A DNA stretch of 64,000 nucleotides. Source: Histoplasma ohiense (lineage: Eukaryota; Ascomycota; Eurotiomycetes; Onygenales; Ajellomycetaceae). Position numbers and translations under genes: made by a program. This document shows, in pieces, positions 20,575-33,436 of this stretch. Each line of letters opens with the position of its first letter. Position 1 is the first letter of the stretch. Where the stretch lies: contig JAEVHH010000002.1 in the NCBI GenBank assembly GCA_017607445.1, forward strand, positions 5,858,001 through 5,922,000, read 5' to 3'. The notes beneath the pieces are model-generated. The model saw nothing but the letters and a program-made list of their open reading frames with translations, searched no databases and was not told the DNA's origin.

Positions 20575-23500
20575 TCATTCGTCCTCCTCTTTGGCGTTGG
20601 TATCGGATTTAATGATGCTGGGAGCCACTTGCAGCTGGGGTTTCCATTTGATTTGCGCCTGAACCTTGTCAAGATCGCGGAAGACGATGTCAAAGACTTC
20701 TGAGTACCAATTGACGGGATGCCCTTCGATGCCTTTTTTGATGTTCTGTAATGTTTTAAGAAGAGAACGGAAGGTTAGTCTTGGAAACAAGTCTCAGAAA
20801 CAATTTCGGCATGGTGGGTGGTCAGGAGGAAAATTGGGAATGAATTTTTATGTCTTCTGTTGAGAAGGGGAACGAAAGGGAACGAACCTCTGGTAACTCC
20901 AGCCAATCCGACATATTATCAGCTGGAAAAATGATTGATTTGGCGCCAGCTCGTCGAGCGGCTACGGTCTTTTCACGCAGGCCACCGATACGGAGAACTT
21001 TGCCTGTCACAGTAAGTTCGCCGGTCATAGCGATGGTAGGGTCCAGGCGATGGTCAAGAGCGAGGGAGAGCAGCGACGTTGCCATCGTGATACCAGCAGA
21101 CGGCCCTGTACTACTTTAGCTTGCTGAATGCTCAATTGGCTGCTTTTTTGTTTAATCTTATACATACCATCCTTCTGCACAGCACCCTCTGGACAATGCA
21201 AGTGGACCTTTGCATGCTCAAAAAACTTATTCCCTGTGAACTCCTTAGCCATCAAAGATTTAGCAAACGAATATGCGATAACGGTCGACTCCTTCATGAC
21301 ATTCATCAAATTCCCGGTCTGTTCGAGAGCTGGGCGGGACGTTGGCGACAGCGAGGTATCCAAAATCGACTCCACATATAAAGCGGCTCCTCCCATACTA
21401 GTCCACGCGAGACCCATAGCTACACCTGGGGGCGTGACATCGTAGAGCCTATCAGAGGTGAAAATGGGCGGACCGACGTAATCTTTCAGGTTATCTTTAT
21501 TTATTGAAACGTGAATATTCGCCGGAACATGTACCGCGACTAGAGGAGCCGGCACCGATTCAGTGGGATTCTCGCCCCCTTCGACAACACTCTCCTCGCC
21601 CTTTTTCTCCTGCTCCAACGCTGGCTCCAACTCCTCTCGAACGGCGACTTCTTCAGCATCCTTCTCCTGCTCTGGCAGATCCTGAATAATTTTCAATGCC
21701 GCTTTTCTATAAACCTTCTCTATTTGCTTTTTAAGATTTCGCACTCCGCTCTCTCGACAGTAAGACTTGATAAGTTCTTCAATAGCATCTTTCTCCAATA
21801 TCACATCAACATCCTTCAAACCGCTCATTTCCTTAGCAGAAGGCGCCAGGTATCGCTCCGCGATAGCCATCTTCTCATCGGCAACATACCCAGAGAGCTC
21901 GATCATTTCCATTCTGTCCAGCAAAGGTCGCGGAATCGTGTCGGTCATATTAGCTGTGCATACGAACAAAACTTTCGACAAATCCACCGGGACGTCCATG
22001 TAATGATCCAAAAAGGAAGAGTTCTGCTCCGGATCCAAGAGCTCGAGAAGGGCCGACGCAGGATCTCCCTGGTGTCCTCGACCGATCTTATCTACCTCAT
22101 CGATAAGGATCAGGGGGTTTTCGGTTTGGCATTTTTTCAGCGCTTGGATGACGCGACCTGGCAAAGCGCCCACATAAGTACGTCGATGACCCTTTATCTC
22201 CGCTACATCCGTAAGGCCACCAACACTGAATCGATAGTACTCTCGATTAAGAGCCCGCGCAATCGACTTCCCAATACTAGTTTTACCGACGCCAGGGGGT
22301 CCCACAAAACATAAAATTTTCCCTTCAACAGTTCCGCGAAGTTTCCCCACCGCAATGAACTCTAAAATACGATCTTTGACGTCTTTCAGGCCGTAGTGGT
22401 CTTCATCCAATACAGTGATTGCATTCTTGATACCAAACGTCTCTGGACTCCTCTTACCCCATGGAATTTGCGTTATCCAATCAAGGTAATTTCTTGTGAC
22501 GTTAAATTCCGAAGCTGCGGGTTCGAGATGTGCCAATTTATTTAGCTCTTCGTCAAACACCTTCTTCACGGCTTCAGGCATAGCAAGTTTCTCTGATTTC
22601 TCCTTGAACTTTTCCACTAGTTTTTCCTTGCCATCGGATTCGATACCAAGTTCACGTCGAATGCCCTTCATCTGCTCCATCAGCCAATATTCTCGTTGCC
22701 GCTTTTGAATTTTGGCTTCGACATCCTTCGATATTTTCGACTGCAGCTGAGCATTCATAAGTTCCTTTTTAAGTACCACAAGGGCTTTGGAAAGGCGTTC
22801 CTGGATATTCATCGTATCCAACACATCTTGTAACTCCTTGACCTCACCAGCGGAGACGGCAGCAGCGAAATCAGCCAGATTTGCAGGCTCATCCATGATA
22901 TTGCCAGCGTGGCTCATGGAAAAGGTCGAGATCTGATCACGGAAAAGCGGGTTGAGATTCGCAATATCCTTAAAGACATTGACAATCTCATTCGTAACAG
23001 CGCGAATCATAAAATTTTCCTTGTCATATGGCTCCTCTGTGAGATTTTCCACATTGACTATGCTGACAGGATATTTGTGTAAAAAAGATGTTGGTTCATA
23101 GGGGGTCTCCTTAGAAAGCTGCTCCAACGCTGTCTCCTCAAAACTAGCGACAACGTCGCCTTGTTTTTCGGGTGCTGCTTCATTTATAATCTGCTGGTCG
23201 ATTTCAGCTTTCTGCGACGTGTCACGGGGTGGTATTAACGACGATATCTTAATTCTCCGGTGAGGATATAGCACCGCCGTCAATGCATTCTCGGTCCCAT
23301 GTACAGGAAATACACTTGTGATCTGTGCAAACACACCAACACCATGCACTTCTTCCATATCCTCAATCACATCCCTATCCGCCGCTTCATCCCTGAACAA
23401 GAAAGCCCCGACATATGGCTGTCCACGTTTCATCATCTCCTGTATAGCAGAGACGACATTGGGGTCCCGGACGGTAACTGCCTTGTAGTACCCGGGGAAT

Positions 23501-24021
23501 AGCGGTCTCCGCGCAATTGGAATAGCCATAACCTGTGGGTACACATCCGGTATCGTAGCCTTTTGTAGCGCCTTTTCGGCAGAACTTTTCCTCCCCCTCC
23601 TCCCACCATCACTGCCGCTTCCAGAACCAGAGCGTCCTCCTCCAGGAGCACTTGCGCCGCTGGGTTTTGAATCCGCGGGCAAGGCAGCAACGGGTATAGG
23701 TGATGGCGTCTCTGAAGCTTTATCCCTCCCTTCCGATGGCTTGCCAGGCCTTGGATTTTCCTCCTGATTCTTCTCTGTCTCACTACCCTCCTCCTTCTCC
23801 TGTTTCAACTCCGGAGGTTGCGGCTTTTCTTTTCGGCGGGCAGTGGTCGATGAGAAACTTCGTGTTGCCGATGCAAATGGTGAATGATGTGGTGTCCGTG
23901 CCTCGAGACTCGAACTGATGTAAATCCGGTAGGAAGAGGGGGAAGGGTATTTACATGGGAGACTCCGCGACAACGTTTGGCGAAGGACTGCCCTCCATGG
24001 CAGGTTCTGGGCCCGAATCAT
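20575..24021 (-). CDS. pim1: Mitochondrial Lon protease (Pim1)
   Basis: Three exons, 24021-21168, 21105-20888 and 20745-20575, total 3243 nt and 1080 residues, with introns of 62 and 142 bp. An Arg/Ser-rich mitochondrial presequence (from MIRAQNLPWRAVLRQ) and a low-complexity linker precede the Lon substrate-binding domain (IPIARRPLFPGYYKAV). The AAA+ module has Walker A GPPGVGKT (residues 574-581) and Walker B LILIDEVDKI. The protease domain has catalytic Ser954 in DGPSAG, split by intron 1, and Lys997 in GGLREK. The 43-residue Ser-Lys spacing equals that of E. coli Lon (679/722). Lon degrades oxidised and misfolded matrix proteins and supports mtDNA maintenance. The insertion of about 60 acidic residues before the protease domain is characteristic of mitochondrial fungal Lon. 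It is divergently paired with the Mdj1 gene. Confidence 0.97.
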
Positions 24022-24443
24022 AGTTCCGATATGAGCCTGGACGGGGAGCTCTCAAATGAGTGCACGTGGTGGAGATTGGCATACAATCTGCACATCCACT
24101 ATCTCCCAAGCAGAGTTACAGAAGAGACACTCGGGCGGAGGAGAGTGAAAGGGTTGTGAAATTAATCAACAAGCGAATCTACATTTTCTCCTGTATGGTG
24201 AGATGGAGAGAATCCAATCGAATGACAGGACTCCGGCGTAACATTGTTCCGGAAACGATCAATATTAGTCATGCAACAATTTTTTTCCCGCAAGCGATGG
24301 AGAACGAAACAATGCTACAAGGACCATCATCCTACTAGATATCCAGCTATCCAGTGGTCTCGTATACCCGGTCTTGCCTCTGCATACAATCTGCCTATCT
24401 TAGCGCACCCTCCCGCATTGGTGCATTGCTCCTTTGTTTTAAA
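24022..24443. promoter_or_regulatory. Shared divergent promoter region of Lon and Mdj1 genes
   Basis: These 422 bp between the two ATGs must contain both promoters. A perfect palindrome TTCCGGAA at 24247-24254 matches two inverted nGAAn units of a heat-shock element (TTCnnGAA), though a third unit is not well matched on either side. Both products are heat-inducible mitochondrial quality-control factors in yeast, so Hsf1 control is plausible but unproven here. Confidence 0.55.
24247..24254. promoter_or_regulatory. Candidate heat-shock element core TTCnnGAA
   Basis: The palindrome TTCCGGAA lies almost centrally between the two start codons (about 226 bp from the Lon ATG, 190 bp from the Mdj1 ATG). 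It provides two inverted GAA units, while a strong Hsf1 site normally has three or more, so this could also be chance. Confidence 0.35.
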
Positions 24444-26249
24444 ATGAGCGCGGGGGCTCCCAGTATACCCAGAGCTGCCGTCATCCCGGCTCGCCTTCTC
24501 CGGACTTCACGACACTGCTCTAACCAATGTTCGTCGATACGATCTCAGATCCAGTCGAAATTCCAAAATGATCGCAGGGACTACCATGATAAACGACCAT
24601 TTCCAAAACCATTGAACACCTGCAGTGCACGTCCATTCACGAAGGTATGTCAGTTTACAATATAATCCACACGACATAAATGAGCTGCTGACCACCGGCT
24701 CATGTCTATCTCCTCAGGCTTTCCATGCATCTGCGCTGTGTCAAGCTACACGCGACCCTTACAGTGTCCTCGGAGTAGGCAAAGATGCGTCTGCTGCAGA
24801 CATTAAAAGAGCCTACTATGGACTCGCCAAAAAATATCACCCCGACACGAACAAAGATGCCAATGCAAAAGAAAAGTTTGCGGAGGCACAGTCTGCGTAC
24901 GAGCTACTTTCGGATTCGGAAAAAAGACAAGCATATGACCGGTTTGGCTCGGCAGCTTTTGATCAGAACGGCGGGTTCAATCCCGGAGCCGGCGCTGGTG
25001 CCGGTGGTCCATTCTCTGGAGCAACCGCAGGTGGATTCCACGGGTTTGGCGGGGGGTTCCCTGGCGGGGGGTTCTCTGCGGATATAAATTTTGAGGATCT
25101 ATTTGGTGCTTTTACAGGAGGTGCAGGCCGGCGGGGTCGTTCGGGAGGGCCATTCCGATCTTCAGTAGTCGAAGGAGATGATATCGAGGTACAGACGAAC
25201 ATCTCTTTCATGGATGCTGCCAAGGGGACGACGAAGGAGATTCATATCACTCCTCTTGTTCAATGCAGAACGTGCAATGGTGAAGGGACAAAACCGGGTA
25301 GGAAGCGGGCACAGTGCAAAACTTGCGGTGGCACAGGATCACAGGTTCATTTTATTCAGGGAGGATTCCAGATGGCTAGTACCTGCGCCTCGTGCGGAGG
25401 CGCTGGTGTGTCGATTCCGAGAGGCTCGGAATGCAATAGCTGTGGCGGCGATGGTGTAGTCCGGGAACGCAAAACGGTGCATGTCAACATCCCGGGGGGT
25501 GTGGAGGATGGCATGCGACTGCGGGTCCCAGGTGAGGGAGACATGCCCACAGTAGAACCTGGTGCTCGAACGCAGCGTGGCGATTTGTATGTCTACATCA
25601 AAGTCGCCCCTGATTCGCGCTTCAGCAGAGCCGGTTCCGATGTACTATACACGGCACAGATTCCTCTCACAACTGCACTACTGGGTGGTGAAGTCACGGT
25701 ACCAACACTAGATGGAGAAGTCAAGGTCAAAGTGGCCACAGGAACTGGTACTGGGGATAAAATCACCCTGTCAGGGATGGGGATGCGGAAGCTTGAAGGC
25801 CGCCGCGGCCAACAGGGTGACCTCAAGGTTGAATTCAAAGTTGCCATGCCGAAATACCTGAATGCCAATCAGCGAACGATCTTGGAGGTACTTGCTGACG
25901 AGATGGGCGACAAGACTGCTCGTCGGACAATGAACATCCACACAAACGACAAGTGAGTAGAGAGCCCGTCAGGTGTAAGATGCCGTGATGGGCGGAGAGT
26001 TGACCACGTATATTGTTTTCTTTCTTTAGGTCCTCTTCCCCCGACTCATCGACAACAAACAAAGACAGTGGCAGCACATTCAGCGGCAACTCACACAAAA
26101 ACGAAGGCTTCCTCAAATCAGCGTGGCACAAACTCATGAATCAGCACGGCAGTGGCAGTGGTGGCGGAAGCAATTCCACTGAAAAATCCAATAATGCTGA
26201 CGACGGGAACAAACCTGACGAATCGAAGAAAGCCTCCGGTTCAGGATGA
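24444..26249 (+). CDS. mdj1: Mitochondrial DnaJ/Hsp40 co-chaperone Mdj1
   Basis: Exons 24444-24644, 24718-25952 and 26030-26249 give 551 residues, with GT-AG introns of 73 and 77 bp. The N-terminus is Arg/Ser-rich like a mitochondrial presequence. The J domain begins at RDPYSVLGV (about residue 79) with its HPD triad at 108-110, followed by a long Gly/Phe region. Four CxxCxGxG zinc repeats follow (CRTCNGEG, CKTCGGTG, CASCGGAG, CNSCGGDG), then the C-terminal substrate-binding domains. The last exon adds a Ser/Gly-rich tail containing GFLKSAWHKLM. Mdj1 stimulates the matrix Hsp70 Ssc1 and, in yeast, helps keep substrates soluble for degradation by Pim1/Lon. An upstream in-frame extension to 24354 has no ATG, so the start is 24444. 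The type I mitochondrial DnaJ call is firm. Confidence 0.95.
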
Positions 26250-27490
26250 TGCATATATCCCACATTTTTCTAAGATGTTGAAGTGCTGTTGTTTTCACCC
26301 TGTCTTTTGTTTGTTGCTTTTATTCATAGCGATTGCAAGCCAGGGATATTCCTCATCTTGATTTTTTACCTTCTTGTACATGTATGTCGCTTCCTCCTAA
26401 TGGTTAGCTTCAACATTTCCGTTCATTGTTTTATTTGACTTTTTTGGAGTTGTATGATTAAATTAGTGCATGGCGAGGTTGGACATTTAGACATTGGGGG
26501 GGTAAATGGATTGGATTTTCCCATTTCTCACAAACCTCTTGTACAGTACAATACCACGAAGTTACTACTAATGTATATAGCAAACATCTCCGCTGCAGTC
26601 AAGCTCGATTTGTGACAAAAGAAATCTGGCACAATTCATATAGGATAACGGCATGCTAAGTGGAAGTATGGTTATCAATCATATTAACTATTACATTACC
26701 TCAATCCTCTATCGGAACTTTGGTCCCAGAGACAGCCTCCAGATATGCGCAAATACCAGTATATAAACTAGATCGCGCCCAGCAACAATGACATTGTCCT
26801 CATTCCTCCAAGCGTACTATCTCTAGTGCCGTGCAGTGGTGGCCCGGCGCCTGCCAATCGCAAGCCATAGCTCGGCCTGTTCCATTCATCAATGCCCATG
26901 GTTGTTGATATGTTCCCTCTTCCAGCCAACCCCGACCTAAGAATAACTTTGACATCAGCTCACTAACTCGAATAACCCGGGCTTCGAGAAGAGGCGTCGG
27001 CCCTCAGCGTGCCACCTTATTCCTTATTTTTGTTCCCTTTCTTCAACTTCCTCCCTCCCACTCTTTTTCGTTGAAGGTTGAAGTCATGTGTTGCGTGGCC
27101 CAGTTTTCCAGCTAGTTAAATGGGTTGAGTTATAGTTCAAGGTCGAATTAAGGACCAGATTTTGCATGCGCTTTAGCCCACCGCCCCCAAATTAACAACA
27201 TCGTCGTCATTGTCCCCGGCGAAGACCAATCCTAGAATTCCCATACCCCACACCCAGCCATCATCGAAGCCTCTCTCCGATCTCTACTTCTGCAGGCCAA
27301 ATACAACTCGTTACTCTCTGACCCTCTGCGACCGCTTTTGGTGTGGTGTTTTGGAAAGGGAGCTGGATTTTTCCTTACCCTCGCAACCTTCCCTGTTTGC
27401 CTACCTAGCCGACTGCATTTTGGGCGATAAACCCCTCCCCACTTTTTCTCCTCCCCACCATCCCTCCTCCCGCGGCGGGCCATTCTCACG
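26250..27490 (+). promoter_or_regulatory. Intergenic region and 5' leader of bro1
   Basis: These 1.2 kb hold the Mdj1 3' UTR and the bro1 promoter. The last ~300 bp are C/T-rich, as in many fungal 5' leaders. A short open frame at 27210-27509 overlaps the bro1 start and I take it as chance. No specific factor site was assigned. Confidence 0.5.
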
Positions 27491-30400
27491 ATGGTGCAGT
27501 CGCCTATGATATCCAGTCCGCTGAAACAAACCAGCGAGATCGACTGGATACAACCTCTCAAAACCTATATCCGGCAGACATACGGTGACGATCCAGAGAG
27601 ATATTCGGAGGAATGCGCAACGTTGAACAGGCTGCGGCAGGACATGAGAGGCGCTGGCAAAGATAGCGCGGCTGGACGGGATCTGTTATATCGATACTAT
27701 GGTCAGCTTGAACTGCTGGATTTGCGGTTTCCTGTTGATGAGAACCATATCAAGATATCTTTCACCTGGTACGGTCTGCCCGCTTGATGATGAAAATCCA
27801 ATTCCTCTGTCCATTTTGCTTAGTCTGGCTCTTTTTCCTAACTTACGATTGTTCTGCAATATTTGACAGGTATGATGCATTTACACACAAGCCTACATCT
27901 CAATACTCATTGGCCTATGAAAAGGCATCGATTATCTTTAATATATCAGCTGTTCTATCGTGTCATGCCGCAAACCAAAACCGATCTGAAGATACTGGGT
28001 TGAAGACCGCTTATCATTCCTTCCAAGCCTCCGCGGGAATGTTCACTTATATCAACGAAAACTTCCTGCACGCCCCTTCCACAGATCTGAGTAGGGATAC
28101 TGTCAAAACGTTGATATCGATAATGCTTGCTCAGGGTCAGGAGGTTTTCTTGGAGAAACAAATAGATGATGGGAAAAAGCCAGGTTTTCTAGCCAAACTC
28201 GCAAGCCAAGCAGCATATCTTTACTCACAAGCTGCGGAAGGTGTGCAAGAAAATGTGACGAAAGGCATATTTGAAAAAGTGTGGTCAATCGTTGTTCAAG
28301 TAAAAGCCTCCCTCCTAGCGGCTGTTGCAGGTTACTATCAGGCCATTGCAGATGACGAAGGGACACTGTATGGGATTTCCATAGCTCGCCTCCAGCTCGC
28401 CGAAAAGCAAGCTACCACCGCGCTGAGTTGGGCCAAAACTTTCCCAAGCTCCCCCCCCGCGGGCTCAAATTTAAGTGCAGATACTGGTCCTATCTTGCTC
28501 GATCTCACGCGACGACAACTGGCAAATATCCAAGAAAAATTGGCATCATTTACCAAGGATAATGATTTTATATACCACCAACCGGTCCCTTCTGAACCCA
28601 GTTTATCGACAATCGCGAAGTTGCCCGCTGCGAAGGCAATACCCGTGAGTGAATTATACCAAGGACAAGATATACAGAGGATAATCGGACCAGACATCTT
28701 CCAAAAGATCGTTCCCATGTCCGTTACCGAATCAGCAAGCCTGTATGATGAAGAGAAGGCAAAACTAGTTCGTGCAGAAGCGGAGAAAGTTGAGGCTGCT
28801 AATGGGGAAATGGCTGCAAGTCTTGACTACCTCAAATTGCCAGGAAGTCTGAACATTCTGAAGGGTGGAATGGACCAGGATATGGATGTTGATGAAGATT
28901 TTAAGATGTGGTGTGAAGAATTGGCGAATGCGCCTCCTTTCCGTGAAGCTTTCAACGAGCTGCAGGAAGACAAAATATCCATACTAAGCGTATTGGACCA
29001 GTGCTCTAAACAGCTGGATATGGAAGAGAGCGTTTGTGAAAAAATGCGTTCCAAGTACGGCGCAGACTGGGTTCAACAACCTAGTTCCCGATTGACGTCG
29101 ACCTTGCGGAGTGATGTTCGAAACTACCGCGATACCATCGACGAAGCTAGTTCCAGCGACTCACAACTTCTAGTGAGCTTGAGACAACATGAAGCTGATT
29201 TTGATGAGATGCGGTCGGCTGGAGAAACCGACGAAGCCGATGTTTTGTTCCAAAGGGCGCTGATTAAGGTTGGGGGAAAACATAGCAAGGGTCGAAATGA
29301 GCAGGGTAGTCCTTATAGTGCGGCCCCAGAAACAAATCTCCTGGGTGATGACTTCGACGCGAGGATGTCTGTTACTGAGCAGATAGCGAGGGTGGAGGAA
29401 CTGCTTAAAAAGCTGAATCTTGTGAAAAGAGATAGAAATCAGATTTTGAAGGATCTGAAAGAGAAGGTGTGCACTATTCTGTTTCATATGTGGAGTAATA
29501 AAATGCTAACAAGTCATAGGTGCATAATGATGATATTTCCAATGTCCTTATACTGAACAAAAAATCGATCGCCAACCAAGAAAACCAACTTTTCCAAACA
29601 GAACTTGAGAAATTCAGACCTCACCAAAATCGACTATTACAAGCAAACCACAAGCAAACAGCACTCATGAAGGAGCTTACAAAGGTATACGGAGACTTAC
29701 TCCAGGACAATACGGTCAGATCGGAGCAGTCCAAGTACGAAGCGCTCACGCGGCAGAGGAACTCGGTTATGTCCAAATACAAAAAGATCTACAACGCCTT
29801 CAGAGACATGAGCTCAGGCCTAGAACAAGCGCAAGCCTTCTACGCAGAGATGAAGGATACAGTAGATAACCTACGAAAAAACGTCGATACATTCGTCAAT
29901 AACAGGCGATCCGAAGGTGCACAGCTCCTTAGTCAGATAGAACGAGACAAATCCCACCACCAATCCAACCAAGAGGATCGGGAGCGCGAAAAGCTAAAAA
30001 ACCTGATGGAGCGCCTCTCCGTAGAAACCAGCCCCCAATCGCCACCAACATCTTCCTCAGCTAAACCAAGACCAGCCCCCCTGAAGACCGGCCGCTCCCC
30101 CTCAGTTACATCTCACAACACCTTTTCCTACCCTGCCGCCAGCAGCATCGCCCCACAAACCAGCCAATACATGGTCGGACAACAGCAGCAACAACAACCA
30201 CAACCACAGCCACCCCAACAGCAACAGCAACAACAATACCCTCAACAGGGAGCCCCCGGCGTCGCCTCGACCGAAGGCTACAACCCCATGGCCTACCTCT
30301 ACCAACCGCCAATCTCCCCCCCACCAAACCAGCAATTCTTCTCCCCGTCGCCATACGGCTATGCAACCCCGCAGCAACCTTCCCAGTTCATGGCACAGGG

Positions 30401-30605
30401 ATACATACCGCCACCACCGCCACCGCGGCCATCGCAATCGCCTTACCCACAGTCCAACGCGCCATATCCGCCTGCGGGATACATGCAGCCGCGGCCATAT
30501 AGCGCCATGCAGCAGCAGCCTCCGTCGCAGACGCCGCAGGGCCAGCCCGGAGGGCAGAATACTAACAACAATGACCCGTGGGCGGGGCTGAATGCGTGGA
30601 AGTGA
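27491..30605 (+). CDS. bro1: Vacuolar protein-sorting protein Bro1 (ESCRT-III associated)
   Basis: Exons 27491-27768, 27870-29466 and 29520-30605 give 986 residues, with introns of 101 and 53 bp, both GT-AG and phase-consistent. The Bro1 domain spans about residues 5-390 (RDLLYRYYGQLELLDLRFP, FTWYDAFTHKP, SIIFNISAVLS). A coiled-coil V domain follows to about 780. The tail is Pro/Gln/Tyr-rich with a CAG/CAA-coded glutamine tract at about 30183-30236 and ends DPWAGLNAWK. Bro1 binds the ESCRT-III subunit Snf7 at endosomes and recruits the deubiquitinase Doa4 for multivesicular-body sorting. The pH-signalling paralogue PalA/Rim20 shares the Bro1 fold but opens differently (as I recall it), so bro1 is preferred. 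The gene converges on creA. Confidence 0.92.
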
Positions 30606-31457
30606 GAGCCCATGTATTGATTGGATATATATAGCGACGGCTCGCGCCTTTATGACTAGTTTTGGTTGAGACTCTCAAGGAAAGGGATGGGGAGACGATA
30701 AGGAACAAATGTAAAAAAAAAAAAAAAATAAAAAAAAAAAAATAAAAATAAAAATTCGCCAAGGGACAAGGGGAATTAAGACATGCCACAATACATTTTT
30801 GTAGCTAGAAACCACTAAAGAGTGTTTTTCTTTGCCTTTTTATTCTCTTCTATCCTTTCTTGCTCTTTAAAAGTACCGCAAGGGAAATCGGTTGTGTTGA
30901 GTGGTAAGTATCCATTGTCAGTGTCGAGAGAACTGAGGGTAGGTATTTATGATAACGGACGGGGGTCAGGAAATGCTGGAACAGATGGAATGGAGCGAGC
31001 GTCTTTTCTCAGCGTGCAAGGAGGTTGAAAAGGGAGTGAATAAATGCAGCCCTGGCGTACATCAAAACAACACATAACATGGGAAATGTGAGATATCGGA
31101 ACTATGTTTCATCCCTTTTTCTCTTCCTGTTGATCATTTTTGTCCTCTTTTTTTATGGGGTTTTACTTATCATCATCATCTTCATCATCATCATCATCTT
31201 CTTCTTCATACATGCATGTGTCATGTCTCTATATTTCATTGCTTGTGACTGTTCCTCCTAACCCCCTTTTAGTCGATCCTCAGTCCCTCCTCCGCCTTCT
31301 ACCCCTTTTTATATTGTTGCATCCCAAACTGCCGACCTCACCCACCCAGCCCTCCATATGCATTGCATCATCATGGGTATTTTCCTTCCATACCATATTA
31401 CCTAGCTTTCGTTTTTATGCCCTTCTTCCCTCCGATTTAACGAACCTAACATAGCAT

Positions 31458-31499
31458 TACCATCGCCATCGCCATCACCATCACCATCACCATCACCAT
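31458..31499. repeat. Hexanucleotide microsatellite (CATCRC)n
   Basis: Tandem CATCGC and CATCAC units follow the TAGCATTAC at about 31452. The tract is non-coding and a likely length polymorphism. Confidence 0.8.
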
Positions 31500-33174
31500 A
31501 TATAATACTATACGTAGTACATATATATACACCATCACCTCTCTAAAATCCCCCTCCCTCCCTTTATATCCCACATATTCTCATCTCCATCCAACATCTT
31601 CACTCCTCCGTCTCCGTCTCCTGCTCCTGCTCCATTTCCCCCGCCTCTTACGCCATCCTTGTTGTGGGGATTGTATTGGGCATTTTATTGCTTGTCCACC
31701 AGCATGGCCTAGCAGTGAACGAGCTCCTCTGGCCGGCCTCCGCCCCACCCCCCCATAGCCTAGATCTACAAACAAGCACGCTGCCCATAAATCCTATATT
31801 GAAGCCACAATCCGGCTCAGCATGAACGTGGTGTCCTTGTGGCGAGGGTAGGGTTGGATTAGGGTAGAAAGAAGGTTGGGGGTTTGGAAGAGAAGGGGAG
31901 GGAAATGCGTACCTACTAATACCATTTCATTTACAATTAATTACAGTACATCTGCAACGTTCATCGTTGTCCCTTGCGATGGAGTCTGTGGATCGGATTT
32001 AGATGTACTGTATGTACATGTACATACAATAAGTTACATATACAGTACAGTACATAGGAGGTCTGTTGGAATTGGAAATGAAAATTTTGTGATATATTTT
32101 ATATATTAACCCCTAGTTATAGATTTCCTTTCTATGATCCAAGAAAAAAAAAACACTTTTCTTCAATGATATGATTCAATTGAAGCTTGATCATGACTAT
32201 TTCAAACTCATATCTCAGTAAATTTAGAGATGATTCAAGTAGCAAATATGGCATGGGGGGTATAACAGGGTATTCGGCAGATGGAAAAGAAATAGATACT
32301 ACGAACTAGTAGTTACAGAAAAGAGAAATGCGACATGCGACGATAACTTGCCTTCCAACAATTCCATAACTGATAAGAAGTGTTAACTATTAAAATTAAA
32401 GATTAGAAATTAAAGAGAAAAGAGAAAAGATAAAAAAAAAGAGCTAAGAAGAGCAGAGAGAGAACAATCCATCCATCATTTATTTCATCACCATCATAAG
32501 AAAACTTGGAATGTTGTATTTTCCTCTTGAACTTCCCCCTTGAACCTTCTGTTGTTGCAAAGCTCGTGAGATATGCCCGCCTTAGGCATCTATGCCCATG
32601 CCCATGCCTTATGTTATGCATACGATGATGTCTCTCCTCCTTCCTTTTTTTTTTTTTTTTGACATTTTTTTAAATGAAGCACATGGAACTAAAATAATTA
32701 AGAGAGGGAGCAAAAAATGGAGAACAAAGGGGAAAAAATGTATTACTGAATAAATTTTTTTCTAGAATTTTCCACATGTAAATAATAAAGGTAGTAGAAG
32801 AGTAGAAGAGAAATGGAGATGTATAATAAAAACAAAAAAAGTCTTTCAAGAGTAGAGAAGGCTTTGAAATAAAAAAGATTCTTTGACAAACAAGTGAGAA
32901 TGAAGTAGAATCAGGAAAGAGGGAGAGAGAGGCGAGGAGAAAGAAATCCACACAAAGCAAATGTCTCGCAAAAACCAATATAAAATAAATCAAACAAAGT
33001 GATCCCATCCATCTATATAATTCTTTTGCGAACTCCATACGAAGCGTCGCTGAAAAATCGAAAGAAAAAGAGGCAATAATAAAAAAGTTTATGGGGAAAA
33101 GAGGCTGAAAGGAGACAGGAAAATAAAAAAGAAAACCAAGAAATTGCAAAAACAAGTCATCATGAAGAGAAATC

Positions 33175-33175
<1 letters not shown>

Positions 33176-33207
<32 letters not shown>
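33176..33207. repeat. 32-nt poly(A) tract
   Basis: This is an uninterrupted run of exactly 32 A, about 230 bp beyond the creA stop. Runs of the same length occur at 39346-39377 (T) and 48868-48899 (A). Confidence 0.9.
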
Positions 33208-33209
<2 letters not shown>

Positions 33210-33436
33210 TTTCTCCCATCCTTCCCAAATTAGTCTAGAATGTAGAATGAAACCTGTTCTACCTGAATCCCATCTAAAAAGATCTTTCTCGCCAAAAAAA
33301 TAAAAATAAAAATAAAAAAATAAAAAAAAAATGGATGTTGTAAAGAGATTTTTTTTTCTCTAGTTTTGTCATCTGTTTCCGTAACCACTAACTTTTTTTT
33401 TTGGACTGTTCAGATTATATATTCTTTTTGGTATGG

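Larger units (their letters stand above)
30606..33436. other. Convergent intergenic region with low-complexity tracts
   Basis: These 2.8 kb lie between the stops of bro1 and creA. They contain A/T homopolymer tracts (30712-30755; a 32-nt A run at 33176-33207; A-rich 33294-33330), a (TCA/TTC)n tract at about 31168-31208 and a CATCAC/CATCGC hexanucleotide tract at about 31458-31499. No coding sequence is evident. The long creA 3' UTR may occupy part of it. Confidence 0.5.

Noticed and set aside
27491..30605. PalA/Rim20 identity for the Bro1-domain gene
   Set aside because: The N-terminus, the Pro/Gln/Tyr-rich tail and the DPWAGLNAWK end match Bro1 as I recall it, not PalA.
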